From UBA8941 sp963780545 (lineage in GTDB: Archaea > Thermoproteota > Bathyarchaeia > TCS64), in contig CAWACK010000010.1 of the NCBI GenBank assembly GCA_963780545.1, positions 62,001 to 126,000 of the forward strand: 64,000 bases of DNA, read 5' to 3'. Position numbers and translations under genes: made by a program. The notes beneath the pieces were generated by a model. The model searched no databases and was not told the DNA's origin. It was given only the letters and a program-made list of their open reading frames with translations. Of this stretch, positions 27,052 to 36,503 are shown piece by piece (position 1 is the stretch's first letter; each line of letters opens with the position of its first letter).

Positions 27052-28182
27052 ATGCCTCGAAAATACAAAATCCTAGGCCTCCTCGGCGACGGGATAGCCG
27101 GAGAAATCATCGCGGAGGGAATTAAGGTACTTAAAGCCGCCGAGGAGAAGTACGGACTTGATCTGGAGATACTTGGCCCCTACCCAATCGGAGCCAAATA
27201 CTGGGTCGACCACGACCTCAAACGTGGGTGGCCAGAGGAACTCAGCAGAGATTTGATCCTAGAAGCCGACACCATATTCAAGGGCCCAACAGGCCTCCCT
27301 GACCTGGTCGGAAAACTCCCGGGCGGCTACACCCCCATCAACCTAAGAACCGAACTCGACCTTTACGCCAACATCAGACCATGCAGGCTACGCCCGGGAG
27401 TAGCAAGTGTACTGTCCGGGAAGAAAACAGGTGATATCGACTACATCATCCTCCGCGAGAACACCGAGCAGATGTACGTGAACATCGGAGGCTTCATGAA
27501 GAGGGGTGGGGAGACAGAACTCGCCATCGACAACTATGTTCAAACAAAGAAGGGATGCGAACGTATCATAAAATACGGATTCAATCTGGCCCGAAGTGGG
27601 GATTACAAGGGAAGACCCGGGGCACCCCTCGACGGAAAACGGCGCTTAACATGTGCATGTAAGTGGGGTCTCACCAAGGGTGATGACCTCTTCAAGGAAA
27701 CCTACGACCAACAAGCAACTGAAAACAGAGACATCGAGCGCGACGCTACCTGGATAGACTCCTGGAGCTACTACGCGATAATGAAGCCGAGCTTCTACGA
27801 CATCGTAGTAATGCCGAACCAGTATGGCGACATAATGAGTGATATGAGTGGAGCACTTCAAGGAAGCCTAGGCCTAGCAGGATCCATCAACGCGGGCGAC
27901 ACACACTGTTTCGCTGAGGCTACACATGGCTCCGCACCAGATATCGCTGGCAGAGGCATCTCAAACCCGACAAGTATGATCTTGAGCATGGGCATGATGC
28001 TGAATTGGCTCGGGGACAAGAGGGGAGACCAGAAACTTAAGTTAGCGTGGAGAGGAATAGACTCGGCCATTGACGCCGTCCTAGCCGAGGGAAAGATAAG
28101 AACCCCCGACCTAGGAGGCATAAATAGCACAAAGGAGTTCGGCTCTTCAATATACGAGACCGTATTGAAGTCAGAGAAATAA
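27052..28182 (+). CDS. Isocitrate/isopropylmalate dehydrogenase family protein
   Basis: 376 residues. GDGIAGEIIAEG near the N-terminus, the substrate arginine region DLYANIRPCR, LRENTEQMYV, and the signature NQYGDIMSDMSGALQGSLG are diagnostic of the beta-decarboxylating dehydrogenases. The family includes isocitrate, isopropylmalate, homoisocitrate and tartrate/malate enzymes. No leucine or TCA genes are adjacent, so the substrate is open. The LRENTEQ form (not SENTEG) is seen in several archaeal members of uncertain specificity. Confidence 0.9.
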   Translation: MPRKYKILGLLGDGIAGEIIAEGIKVLKAAEEKYGLDLEILGPYPIGAKYWVDHDLKRGWPEELSRDLILEADTIFKGPTGLPDLVGKLPGGYTPINLRTELDLYANIRPCRLRPGVASVLSGKKTGDIDYIILRENTEQMYVNIGGFMKRGGETELAIDNYVQTKKGCERIIKYGFNLARSGDYKGRPGAPLDGKRRLTCACKWGLTKGDDLFKETYDQQATENRDIERDATWIDSWSYYAIMKPSFYDIVVMPNQYGDIMSDMSGALQGSLGLAGSINAGDTHCFAEATHGSAPDIAGRGISNPTSMILSMGMMLNWLGDKRGDQKLKLAWRGIDSAIDAVLAEGKIRTPDLGGINSTKEFGSSIYETVLKSEK

Positions 28183-28314
28183 AAAATCAATTTAATTCTT
28201 AAGTTGTTACATATGAGAATGCACCCTAAGGGAAGCGTTCCTCAGTTACTCCACCATTCTTCCAGGTGCCAACGGTGCACATACAAGCTCCTTAGCTATA
28301 TCGCTCGAATATAT

Positions 28315-29493
28315 CTACACCTTAACCCGTCGCCCTTCCTCTGCGCTGACATAAGCCGAGTAGATGACCCGCACAGTGTCCTCGGCCAGCATCAGACTGC
28401 TTACGGGTTCCTTAATCTCGCGGAAGCAGTCAATAAAGTCCGAGAGCTCGCCATCGTAACCCCGGATCCACTCCTCGTCAGGGGAAGGAAAGTTCCATCC
28501 AGCGTTGGTCTCAAGCTTCTCCTGGATGTACTCATCCTTGAAGATACCTTCCTTGGGTGCGAAGATCTCCAACGTATTGTTGGGGTTAATATTCACGTTA
28601 ATGACTGCGTTTGAGCTATAGACCTCAAGTTTATTGCGTACGCCACCGAGCGTACAATCCGAGGCGAAGACAGTAGCCTTACTGGTATCCTCAAAAGTGA
28701 TGATGGCACAGGACCAATCCTCAACATCCACCCAACCATGCTTGATGAACTTCACCCCTTCTCGCATGAAACTATCCATCTTGGTGTTGTTTCCCACCTC
28801 CGCGACCACATATTTCGGGCGAATAGCCACTCCAAATTTTATTAAGCCTTCCCACTGTTTGATATGAAGTACGGCTCCGATGGGGTGCGAGCCCATCCGA
28901 ATCAGGGACCCTCCACCAGCCTGCTTCCAAGTCTTTGCATATTCCGCATGCGAACCACTGTGACTCTCATCCGCGCGAATATCGAAAATGGTTCCCCCAC
29001 TCTTTGACATAAGCTGCTTCAGCTTAACGAGCGGTGGGGCATACACATAGTTTTCAGCGTAGCCAAAAATGACGTCGGCTTTCCGAACAGCCTTCACGCA
29101 TTTTTCCGTGTTTTCCATTGCCTCTTTCATGAGCTCACTTTTGAACACGAGACCAACATTATTGGTCTTCAATCCACTACCAAAGGCGCCTGTTAGTGGC
29201 TTTTCACATATAATGTGTTTACCAGCCTCAGCTGCCGCGATGACCATATCGCTGTGCAGATAGTTAGGTGTACAGATGTCCACGGCATCGATTTTAGGGT
29301 CACTCAACATCTCCCCATAACTTGTGTAAACTCTTTGAAGACCATTTTTTTCCGCGAACACCCTCGCGTTCTCAGCCTTTGCACATGCTATACTGAGGAC
29401 CCGGAATTTAGACTGGTTCAGCTTCTTGTAGGAGAGCATGTGGAGGCTCCCAGCGAATTTAGAACCCACTATGCCGATATTGATCTTCTTCAT
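28315..29493 (-). CDS. Gfo/Idh/MocA-family NAD(P)-dependent oxidoreductase
   Basis: 392 residues. The Rossmann start is IGIVGSKFAGSLHMLSY. VDICTPNYLHSDMVIAAAE and HIICEKPLTGAFGSG hold the EKP catalytic/cofactor motif. The C-terminal beta domain fits sugar or inositol oxidoreductases. It is slightly longer than usual, with a Lys-rich insertion after EKP. The partner gene for sugar use is not visible. Confidence 0.9.
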   Translation of the reverse strand: MKKINIGIVGSKFAGSLHMLSYKKLNQSKFRVLSIACAKAENARVFAEKNGLQRVYTSYGEMLSDPKIDAVDICTPNYLHSDMVIAAAEAGKHIICEKPLTGAFGSGLKTNNVGLVFKSELMKEAMENTEKCVKAVRKADVIFGYAENYVYAPPLVKLKQLMSKSGGTIFDIRADESHSGSHAEYAKTWKQAGGGSLIRMGSHPIGAVLHIKQWEGLIKFGVAIRPKYVVAEVGNNTKMDSFMREGVKFIKHGWVDVEDWSCAIITFEDTSKATVFASDCTLGGVRNKLEVYSSNAVINVNINPNNTLEIFAPKEGIFKDEYIQEKLETNAGWNFPSPDEEWIRGYDGELSDFIDCFREIKEPVSSLMLAEDTVRVIYSAYVSAEEGRRVKV

Positions 29494-29622
29494 TAAGACG
29501 GCTCCCTAGATTACCGGTTGAGAGTCACGATATTTGTGCCTTCTTTTAGCTTATTGTAGAGCGCGTAAAGCTTTGGCTGTGGACTTTTTGAAACACCTAC
29601 GCGCGCACTTGTGACAACTTAA

Positions 29623-30384
29623 TCACGCTGTCATTTTCTTAAGCGACCTCAATCCCCACATAAATAGGACTAATGCAAGCACGCTGACGATGACGAATCC
29701 CTCTAATATTTCGAAGTTCATGAAGTTCCCGGCAAACAACGAGCGAGCCGCATCAACTGCATACGAGAAAGGGTTGACCTTCGCTAGATCCTGAAGCCAG
29801 ACAGGGGCAAGCGCAAGAGGGAGAATAATACCCGACAGCAAAGAAACAGGCAACGTTATCGTGTTTAGCGTCGGAGCAAGGGGGTCCTCAATTTTGTATA
29901 TTAAAGCGAAACCATATGACATAGATGCCATTGTAACCCCAACCATCGCATACAGCAATAGAGATAGCAAAAACCCACCTAAATTCACACTCAACCCAAA
30001 TGGAATCGCAACTATCGTAATCAAGACGCATTGGATGAGGAGAACAGAGGCGTCGCGCAGAACTCTTCCTAAAAGAATTGCCGGTCGACTCACAGGAGTA
30101 ATTAAGAAACGTTCTATGACACCCGTTCTGATATCATCGATAAGCGAAAACCCCACAAATGCTGATCCGAAGAGCGCTTGCATGACTAAAAGTCCTGGTA
30201 TGAAAACCTCCACGGTTCTCCCCGCAGGTATACCTGGAACACCGCCGAGACCATTCAGAAGCGGCATAAACAGGAACAGGTAAAGGAGAGGCTGAAACAT
30301 GCTCACGATGATGAAAACGGGGTTCCGGAGCGTGTGCTGCATGTTACGGATGAACATCAACCTCGTATCACGTAACATCTTCAT
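29623..30384 (-). CDS. ABC-2 type transporter permease
   Basis: 253 residues, six membrane helices, with the family block IPAGRTVEVFIPGLLVMQALF. It is the membrane half of a DrrAB/NodIJ-type exporter with the ATPase at 30381; the two overlap by 4 bases, indicating translational coupling. Exporters of this type move hydrophobic drugs, lipids or glycans. The substrate is unknown. Confidence 0.92.
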   Translation of the reverse strand: MKMLRDTRLMFIRNMQHTLRNPVFIIVSMFQPLLYLFLFMPLLNGLGGVPGIPAGRTVEVFIPGLLVMQALFGSAFVGFSLIDDIRTGVIERFLITPVSRPAILLGRVLRDASVLLIQCVLITIVAIPFGLSVNLGGFLLSLLLYAMVGVTMASMSYGFALIYKIEDPLAPTLNTITLPVSLLSGIILPLALAPVWLQDLAKVNPFSYAVDAARSLFAGNFMNFEILEGFVIVSVLALVLFMWGLRSLKKMTA

Positions 30385-31367
30385 CGTTTTCTCTCATCCT
30401 CCCTCAAGGAACGACCAGTGTACTTCAAGAAGACGTCATCTAGACTTGGCCTAGACAGTGTGACGCTTTGCACCTCTACGTTTTTCGTTTCAAGCGACCG
30501 CATAAGCTCAGGCATCACCCTTTCTCCATCCCTCGCATACAGATAGATGGAATTATTGTTGGCCTGAATATTCTCAAACTGAATATTTTCCACTAACAGA
30601 GCCTTGGCTTTGCGAGCGGTTTCGTCTGATTGAAAACCAAAAACGATCGTATCACCGCCGACATTGCTTTTCAACTCCTCCGGCGACCCAATAACGACAA
30701 TTTTCCCATTATCTATAATCGCAATCCTGTCGCAAAGCTTGTCAGCCTCCTCCATGTACTGAGTAGTCAAAAATATGGTCACACCCTCAACTTTCAGATT
30801 CTTAATTTCCTCCCATAGATACGCTCTGCTCTGCGGATCAAGACCTGACGTTGGCTCATCAAGGAGAAGCAGCTTAGGATGATGAACCATACCAAGTGCA
30901 ACATCTAATCGTCGCTTCTGACCACCGGAGTAGGATGAAGCAGGCCTATCAATAAAAGAACTCATTTGAAAACGTTCCACTAACTCCAATGAGTGCTTTT
31001 TCGCAGTCAGATTGTCCAAGCCATACAGTTGAGCCTGCAGAACCAGATTCTCAAGACCCGTAGCAGATAAATCGGCTCCACCGGCTTGACTAACGCATCC
31101 AACGTTCTGCCTAATCTGTTCCTGCTGTTTTACTAAATCATAGCCAAGAACCTTCGCTTCCCCACCGGTTGGCTGCAGCAATGTAGAAAGCATTTTTTGT
31201 GTGGTTGACTTACCCGCACCATTAGGACCCAGAAAACCATAGATCTCCCCTTTCCTCACCGTAAGATCTATACCCTTAACGGCTTCTACCTCTTTTTTCC
31301 CGCCACCATCTCTGGAAATGAAGGTCTTTCTAAGCCCTTTTGTTTCAATTACAAAATCTTCAACCAC
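30381..31367 (-). CDS. ABC transporter ATP-binding protein (DrrA type)
   Basis: 328 residues. Walker A GPNGAGKST, signature YSGGQKRRLD, Walker B LLLLDEPTSGLD and switch His region (LTTQYMEEAD) are all intact. The C-terminal extension of about 90 residues ends with SLDDVFLKYTGRSLRED, the usual DrrA-like tail. It forms the exporter with the downstream permease. Confidence 0.95.
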   Translation of the reverse strand: MVEDFVIETKGLRKTFISRDGGGKKEVEAVKGIDLTVRKGEIYGFLGPNGAGKSTTQKMLSTLLQPTGGEAKVLGYDLVKQQEQIRQNVGCVSQAGGADLSATGLENLVLQAQLYGLDNLTAKKHSLELVERFQMSSFIDRPASSYSGGQKRRLDVALGMVHHPKLLLLDEPTSGLDPQSRAYLWEEIKNLKVEGVTIFLTTQYMEEADKLCDRIAIIDNGKIVVIGSPEELKSNVGGDTIVFGFQSDETARKAKALLVENIQFENIQANNNSIYLYARDGERVMPELMRSLETKNVEVQSVTLSRPSLDDVFLKYTGRSLREDERKR

Positions 31368-31886
31368 ATCAAGTCACCAACGGATGATGCATACAATACC
31401 ATAACACTGAAAAGACGATGAGCAAACCTGCAACTTTTTACACATATCGCGGGTACCTTTATGGTTGAAACTCAAGCTAATTATTTATCGCTTACTTGAC
31501 CCAAAATCCACACACAAAACGAGCTTAACTCGCACGAATATTACTCGTCGCTGGGCAGAGGACTCGCTCAGAAAGCGCGCGTTATAAGCCAAATCTGCAG
31601 ATGGAGTCACAGACATGTACATTATAGCAATGTATCTCATGAAGTTCCAAAATAAATTTGAATCAGGTCATTGGGGCGGGTGGGCGCGATTTCATCGTCA
31701 ATGCGACGAACCCACCCCTCTCCTTTGGAGAACTCTGGTTTCTATGGCATCACTGAATAGTCGCGTCTCTTGGGATGAAAAGAGTTCTTCGCCTTAATTG
31801 GTTTATGAATATGAATCAGTAGTCAGAGTTCATTAGGTAAGAACACAGCGTGCGCTCTCTCAATTTTAAGCACATTACATGTTGCT
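31368..31886. other. Non-coding spacer with dispersed repeat
   Basis: A 519-base spacer between the ABC ATPase (start side) and the archaeoflavoprotein (stop side). It holds the second copy of the dispersed repeat, which continues into a hairpin-forming stretch (GGGTGGG ... CCCACCC at 31678-31717, and TCTCC-TTT-GGAGA just after). A 60-codon plus-strand frame at 31615 covers the repeat but has no family likeness. I see no other gene. Confidence 0.4.
31664..31703. repeat. Dispersed repeat, copy 2
   Basis: It matches 18684-18724 closely over about 40 bases. Here it is part of a longer imperfect inverted repeat: GGGTGGG pairs with CCCACCC about 30 bases later, enclosing CGTC-aatgc-GACG. This copy therefore folds better than copy 1. 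A structured RNA or terminator is possible. Confidence 0.5.
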
Positions 31887-32444
31887 TTATTGCGAATATT
31901 CCTTAAAGATCTTCACAATCTCATCGGGGCTGAAGAAAACGTGCATACCCCTCATCTTCGAAAGCTTGGACGTGTTCTCCAGATCAACCACCCTCATCTC
32001 AAGCTCCAGCTTCTCCCCAGACGGTAGTGTAGTCACCTGCTTACCCTCGAAATGGTCAACGGGTAGGATGTATATCGGGACATTGGCCTTAGCTGCTTGA
32101 GCCACCGAGTTGGTGATCAGGGTATCTGCTATCCCACTCACTATCTTGGCCACTGTGTTCCCCGTAGTCGGGCACACAATGAAGAAGTCGAACTTACCAA
32201 CCTGCAGGGCTCCAGGGATATAGTAGAAGGGCTCAGTTGTGTTAGAGTCTACCTCGACAAATATCTTGTCAGAGATGCTCTTCAGCTCCTTGAATAAAGC
32301 ATACCACTTCACCACCTTTTCAGCTGCTTTCGAAAGGAAAATGTATATCTTAACTTCGTTGTCTTTCTGAGCTATTTCCTTCATGGTCTTGACTATTTCG
32401 GGCATATAATCCCCTGAGCCCGTGATTCCCCAAGCCACCTTCAC
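31887..32444 (-). CDS. Archaeoflavoprotein (AfpA/dihydromethanopterin reductase DmrB-like)
   Basis: 185 residues. VAWGITGSGDYMPE at the N-terminus and FFIVCPTTGNTVAKIVSGIADTLITN form the FMN-binding flavoprotein fold shared by AfpA and DmrB. The tail holds PVDHFEGKQVTTLPSGEKL. Archaeal members accept electrons from ferredoxin. It diverges from the corrinoid/methyltransferase unit (281 bases apart) and could supply electrons for reductive activation of the corrinoid; this last point is inference. Confidence 0.8.
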   Translation of the reverse strand: MKVAWGITGSGDYMPEIVKTMKEIAQKDNEVKIYIFLSKAAEKVVKWYALFKELKSISDKIFVEVDSNTTEPFYYIPGALQVGKFDFFIVCPTTGNTVAKIVSGIADTLITNSVAQAAKANVPIYILPVDHFEGKQVTTLPSGEKLELEMRVVDLENTSKLSKMRGMHVFFSPDEIVKIFKEYSQ

Positions 32445-32725
32445 GCAACGATTCCCTCCATTTGCAGCATGTTCCTTTCCCTGATAGACGCTTGTTTAAC
32501 GATTAATAACCATACCCTAGGTGTGTGCACTTCGATGAGTCCAACAATTCTAGCAAACCATGATATCGTCGTGCACATGAATCCTGATAGCTATAGACTC
32601 GTTCATTTTCTTGTTAGATATCGTCTTTACCAAATATGTCTACTCATCTTTTTTCTTGGTAGGCGCAAAATTTTTTATTGAAATATCACGATTTAAGTTT
32701 GTTCGGGAATTAAGCTGGTTTTTGA

Positions 32726-33370
32726 ATGCCTAACAATCTGCTTGAATTAATCATGGGGCAATCGGATGCCGATGAGATAAGACGCTGGGTCGAAAATGAG
32801 CTAAGGCACAAAAAAGATCCGCAGATGATAGTTGACGCCTTAAGCCGAACATTGATTGAGGTCGGTGAAAAGTACGAGAAGGGCGAACTATTCCTCTCCG
32901 AGTTGATGATGATCGGTTACCAGGCTAGTGAGGTAGCTAGCCAATTGAAACCATATGTGGCAAAGGAGCGAAGCGGGAAGCGAGGAAAAATCGTGATCGG
33001 CACCGTAGGCGGCGACATCCATGATATAGGCAAAAACACGGTGATAATGATGCTTCAAGCCGACGGATGGGATGTCTTGGACCTTGGAGTTGATGTCTCC
33101 ATTGAAAAATTCGTCAAGGCAGTCAAGGAGGAGAAGCCAGACGTGCTAGGTCTCTCAGCTCTTCTGACCTCCACGATGAAGGAGATGAAAACAGTAATAG
33201 AAGCTCTCGAAAAAAATGGTTTAAGGAAAAAAGTCAAGGTTATAGTCGGTGGAAGGCCGGTCACGAGGAAGATCGCTGAGGAGATCGGTGCCGACGGATA
33301 CGCTGAGGACTCAGTGGCAGCCATCAGGGTGGTAAGAGATGTAACATCAAAGCAGAGGAGAGTTTCATGA
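32726..33370 (+). CDS. Corrinoid protein (MtaC/MtbC-like, cobalamin-binding)
   Basis: 214 residues. Residues 1 to about 88 form the four-helix cap with GELFLSELMMIGY. The Rossmann B12 domain holds the lower-ligand motif DIHDIGKN (His at about residue 99), followed by LLTSTM and VIVGGRPVT. It carries the methyl group on cobalt between two methyltransferases. Its 3' end overlaps the methyltransferase at 33367 by 4 bases (ATGA), so they are co-translated. Confidence 0.93.
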   Translation: MPNNLLELIMGQSDADEIRRWVENELRHKKDPQMIVDALSRTLIEVGEKYEKGELFLSELMMIGYQASEVASQLKPYVAKERSGKRGKIVIGTVGGDIHDIGKNTVIMMLQADGWDVLDLGVDVSIEKFVKAVKEEKPDVLGLSALLTSTMKEMKTVIEALEKNGLRKKVKVIVGGRPVTRKIAEEIGADGYAEDSVAAIRVVRDVTSKQRRVS

Positions 33371-34470
33371 ACGGCAAAGAAAGGGTGATCAAAGCTCTCC
33401 GGTTTGAGGAGCCCGATAGAGTCCCAATCACGGAGCTCGACGTTGACGTACCACTAATGGAAGCTATCACTGGCGATAGTTTCCCATACGCAGTCTCATT
33501 GCAGACCCCAATCATAACTGATAGGAGACTTGAGAGAAAGAGGGTGGACCTCAAGCTGAAGTGCTATAGGAAGATAGGCTTCGATCTGTTCCCGATAGAC
33601 CTCTCAACGCCTGAAGGCTGGAAGCCACGTTCGGATCCTGAGGGAAACATGATCGACCTATGGGGCAGGGTCATGAAACTAGATAAGTCAACGAAGGCAT
33701 GGGTCCCATACTCAACAGTCTTCACCGAGCCAAAGGACTACGATTTATTCGAGATGCCTGACCCGGATGCACCGGGATGGACGTTTGCCCTCGAACACGC
33801 CAAGAAAGAGATAGCGGGGGAGAAAGCGTTAGCGAGCTTCATAAGAGACCCCTTCGCCCACGCCTGGGAGATATTCACCCCGATGAAGTTCGTGCTCTGG
33901 ATGCATCGAGAACCAGAATTCATCAGAAAGGTCATTGAGGATATCACGGATTTCAACGTCGCAATCATCAAGCAAGTAAATGAAGTTGGGGTAGACCTCA
34001 TTATAAGCGGCGGAGACTACTGCGACGCTAAGGGACCAATGGTGCCGACGGCCTTCTTCAGGGAAGTTATCTTCCCGAATCTTAAAAGACAGGTGGAGGC
34101 AGCTCATAAAGCTGACATCAAATTCATAAAACATACAGATGGAAACATCAACCAACTCATAGGGGACTTATCGGGTCTTGTTGACGGATTGCACTCTTTG
34201 GATCCGTCAGCAAATGTAGACATAGGGAAGATTAAGAAAGAGTATGGCGATAGGCTTGTCCTCATTGGCAACATCTCAGTGGACAACTTAGCTGCTAAGG
34301 AGAGGAGCGATATTCGAGATGAGGTAAGGAATTGTTTAAGGATAGCATCTCCTGGTGGAGGCCACATACTTTCTTCAAGCAATTCATGGGCTGCAGGGGC
34401 AAAACTCGAGAACTGCCTCACGCTGGTTGAGACAGGAAAAAAATATGGGATCTACCCAATAAAAGAATAA
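33367..34470 (+). CDS. UroD-fold methyltransferase (MtaA/CmuA family)
   Basis: 367 residues. RVIKALRFEEPDRVPITE is the family entry motif, and the ISGGDYCDAKGP and FIKHTDGNINQL blocks follow the barrel strands. In MtaA the zinc ligands form HxC near this position; here the residue set is HTDGN, without the cysteine, so a zinc-thiol acceptor role is doubtful. Its coupling to the corrinoid gene shows that it loads or unloads that cobalamin. The methyl donor or acceptor is not known. Confidence 0.88.
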   Translation: MNGKERVIKALRFEEPDRVPITELDVDVPLMEAITGDSFPYAVSLQTPIITDRRLERKRVDLKLKCYRKIGFDLFPIDLSTPEGWKPRSDPEGNMIDLWGRVMKLDKSTKAWVPYSTVFTEPKDYDLFEMPDPDAPGWTFALEHAKKEIAGEKALASFIRDPFAHAWEIFTPMKFVLWMHREPEFIRKVIEDITDFNVAIIKQVNEVGVDLIISGGDYCDAKGPMVPTAFFREVIFPNLKRQVEAAHKADIKFIKHTDGNINQLIGDLSGLVDGLHSLDPSANVDIGKIKKEYGDRLVLIGNISVDNLAAKERSDIRDEVRNCLRIASPGGGHILSSSNSWAAGAKLENCLTLVETGKKYGIYPIKE

Positions 34471-34565
34471 CCTGAGCTGCGCCTCTTTTAAGCAGCACAA
34501 TATCTGGATGTAACATAAGTGGAAAAATATAAATGGGCTAGAGACTTTTTCGAACCTGATACTTT

Positions 34566-35927
34566 ATGGATACTGTCAGTGAATACATAAAAAAGAACTC
34601 GGGCTCAAGATGGGCGTATAAGAGGGCCTGCGAGAGCCTTCCAAGCGGATGCAGTCGAAACTCAGTCTATTATCCACCATTTCCAGTCTACCTAACCTCT
34701 GGCCGCGGAACCCGAGTCTGGGATGTAGACGGTAACGAACGCATCGACTTCAACTACAATAACAGCACGCTGGTACTCGGTCACAACCATCAAGCCATAG
34801 TTGCGGCAGTACTCGACCAACTAACAAGGAGTACAGTTCTAGGTTCACCAACAGAAGCAGAAGTTAAGTTAGCAGAAGAGCTCCTACATAGGCTTAATGA
34901 TGCAGACAAACTCCGTTTCACTCCGTCAGGGACGGAGGCGAATCTGCAGGCCGTTAGACTGGCTCGAAGCTATACGGGTAAGGATAAGATTGCTAAGTGC
35001 GAGGGATGTTACCACGGGTCCTGGGACGCTGTTGATGTCAGTGTAGGCCCCTCGCTTGACTTGGTTGGTCCCAGGGAAGCCCCCAACAGTGTGAGGCAGA
35101 ACGAAGGGATTCCAAGCGGTGTGATAGAGAACACTATCGTCCTGCCCTTCAACGATCCCGTTGCTGCAGAAACATTGATTCGAAAACATAAAAATGAGTT
35201 AGCAGCTGTAATAATTGAGCCATGTTGGAGAGACAACCCTCCAAACCCCGATTTTCTGAAAACCCTTCGAGAAGTTACTGAAAGCCTCGAAGTCATCCTC
35301 ATCTTCGATGAAGTTATCTCATTTAGAGTGAGTCCAGGAGGCGCACAGAGACTCTACGGAGTCACACCAGACATAACAACGATGGGGAAAATCATAGGCG
35401 GAGGCTTCCCTGTCGGCGCATACGCGTCAACGGATGAGGTGATGAAGCCCCTTATAACACCTGAATCCACCTTCCCCAGCGCTAAGACCCCGAAGTTAGC
35501 CTTCTCTGGCACATTCAACGCCCACCCCGTGACTATGGCTGCCGGTATAGCCACAATGAAACAAATGCAGCCTCAAGTCTACGAAGCACTAAACGAGACG
35601 GGGCAGAGAATTCGAAATGGCCTCAACAAAAACTTAGAAGAGGCAGGAGTAGTCGCACAAATCGGAGGGGTCGGATCCCTCTTCAACATAGCTTGGACGA
35701 AGGAAAAAATCATTGACTACAGGACAGCGGCCTCGGAAGTCAAGGCTCTTGGCCGATATTTCTCCCTCAGCCTCATGAACAAGGGTATATTCCTTCTACT
35801 ACACCCCAATGTATCCGCTGTCGCGACCAAGGAAGACTTGGACAAACTCATGGAAGCCACGAGACTTAGCCTCGAAGAGCTAAAGCCCATAATAAAGGAG
35901 CATGCCCCTAATCTCCTGAAAAGTTGA
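34566..35927 (+). CDS. Class III aminotransferase, glutamate-1-semialdehyde aminomutase-like
   Basis: 453 residues. The PLP lysine lies in TTMGKIIGGGFPVGAYA, the PLP-stacking region is FTPSGTEANLQAVRLAR, and the Asp pairing the ring nitrogen is in IFDEVISFR. The likeness to HemL is clear, but no other heme gene is near. It sits 95 bases after the methyltransferase, so it may act in the same catabolic route, for example on an amine released by demethylation. Specificity is unproven. Confidence 0.9.
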   Translation: MDTVSEYIKKNSGSRWAYKRACESLPSGCSRNSVYYPPFPVYLTSGRGTRVWDVDGNERIDFNYNNSTLVLGHNHQAIVAAVLDQLTRSTVLGSPTEAEVKLAEELLHRLNDADKLRFTPSGTEANLQAVRLARSYTGKDKIAKCEGCYHGSWDAVDVSVGPSLDLVGPREAPNSVRQNEGIPSGVIENTIVLPFNDPVAAETLIRKHKNELAAVIIEPCWRDNPPNPDFLKTLREVTESLEVILIFDEVISFRVSPGGAQRLYGVTPDITTMGKIIGGGFPVGAYASTDEVMKPLITPESTFPSAKTPKLAFSGTFNAHPVTMAAGIATMKQMQPQVYEALNETGQRIRNGLNKNLEEAGVVAQIGGVGSLFNIAWTKEKIIDYRTAASEVKALGRYFSLSLMNKGIFLLLHPNVSAVATKEDLDKLMEATRLSLEELKPIIKEHAPNLLKS

Positions 35928-35954
35928 AATCAAGTTAGCTAAACAATAAGATGA

Positions 35955-36305
35955 TTGGACATGTCAAGGCGCAGCAGAGTAAAAATAACCGTGGCTCGAA
36001 GGTTCTCACCGTCTGAGGTCTTCATGAAGAGCCCAGTCACGCCCGTGGAACCCCTTGAGGCATGCAAAGTATATCTTGAGGGGCAAGAATTCACCGTTGA
36101 TGAGGATGGTCGGATGCCAGAGGGTTTCTGTACGTCTGCTTGGAACGCCATCTATCCCATGGTCAGAACCCTATCCTTCGGAGGAAACCCTCCTTGGTAC
36201 AAGGAAAAAGGCGTCGCTGTTGAGTGCTGTACCGATGGTTTACGCCCAGTCATATTCACACTAGAAAGGATTGCGCGCGCGCCTCACAAGTCTATCGCAT
36301 TATGA
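35955..36305 (+). CDS. TIGR04076 family protein
   Basis: 116 residues. RVKITVARRFSPSEVF followed by MPEGFCTSAWNAIYP and the end CCTDGLRPVIFTLERI match the TIGR04076 pattern, including conserved cysteines (EGFC, ECCTDG). The family is found in anaerobes beside corrinoid methyltransferases and its function is unknown. It lies 27 bases after the aminotransferase, as the last gene of the unit. The last 10 residues go beyond the usual family end and run through a GCGCGCGCGC stretch, which suggests the original stop has been lost. Confidence 0.75.
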   Translation: MDMSRRSRVKITVARRFSPSEVFMKSPVTPVEPLEACKVYLEGQEFTVDEDGRMPEGFCTSAWNAIYPMVRTLSFGGNPPWYKEKGVAVECCTDGLRPVIFTLERIARAPHKSIAL

Positions 36306-36490
36306 TGAAGTTTATCGTGTTAACAAGAGTAAGGTTATTGATACATGGAATATGAAGAGAACTGATAAGGAAAAATATAACAATGATTCAGAAGTCAAAC
36401 ATTGGGAGATTGTTTATAAGGAGATTAACTGGCGGGAGTCATAGTCACTTGCGTGCGCGAGAGTCAGGTGAGAATAAGACAGTTGCCCTC

Positions 36491-36503
36491 CACACATACG
36501 TGT
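36491..36503. other. 13-base alternating purine-pyrimidine tract at a stop codon
   Basis: CACACATACGTGT abuts the stop codon of the minus-strand propeller gene directly, on its 3' side. A second tract, TGCGTGCGCG, lies at 36450-36459. Both may mark the transcript end; see findings. Confidence 0.45.

Noticed and set aside
31615..31797. Plus-strand 60-codon frame over dispersed repeat copy 2
   Set aside because: The likeness to copy 1 exists in DNA beyond the frame and the two frames have different ends; better seen as a non-coding repeat.
32469..32681. Plus-strand 70-codon frame before the corrinoid gene
   Set aside because: A/T-rich spacer, no conserved features, and it covers the promoter region between divergent genes.
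35955..36305. GCGCGCGCGC run at 36273 as another intergenic alternating tract
   Set aside because: It lies inside the TIGR04076 reading frame, so it was not counted with the intergenic tracts, although the frame may have been extended by stop loss.
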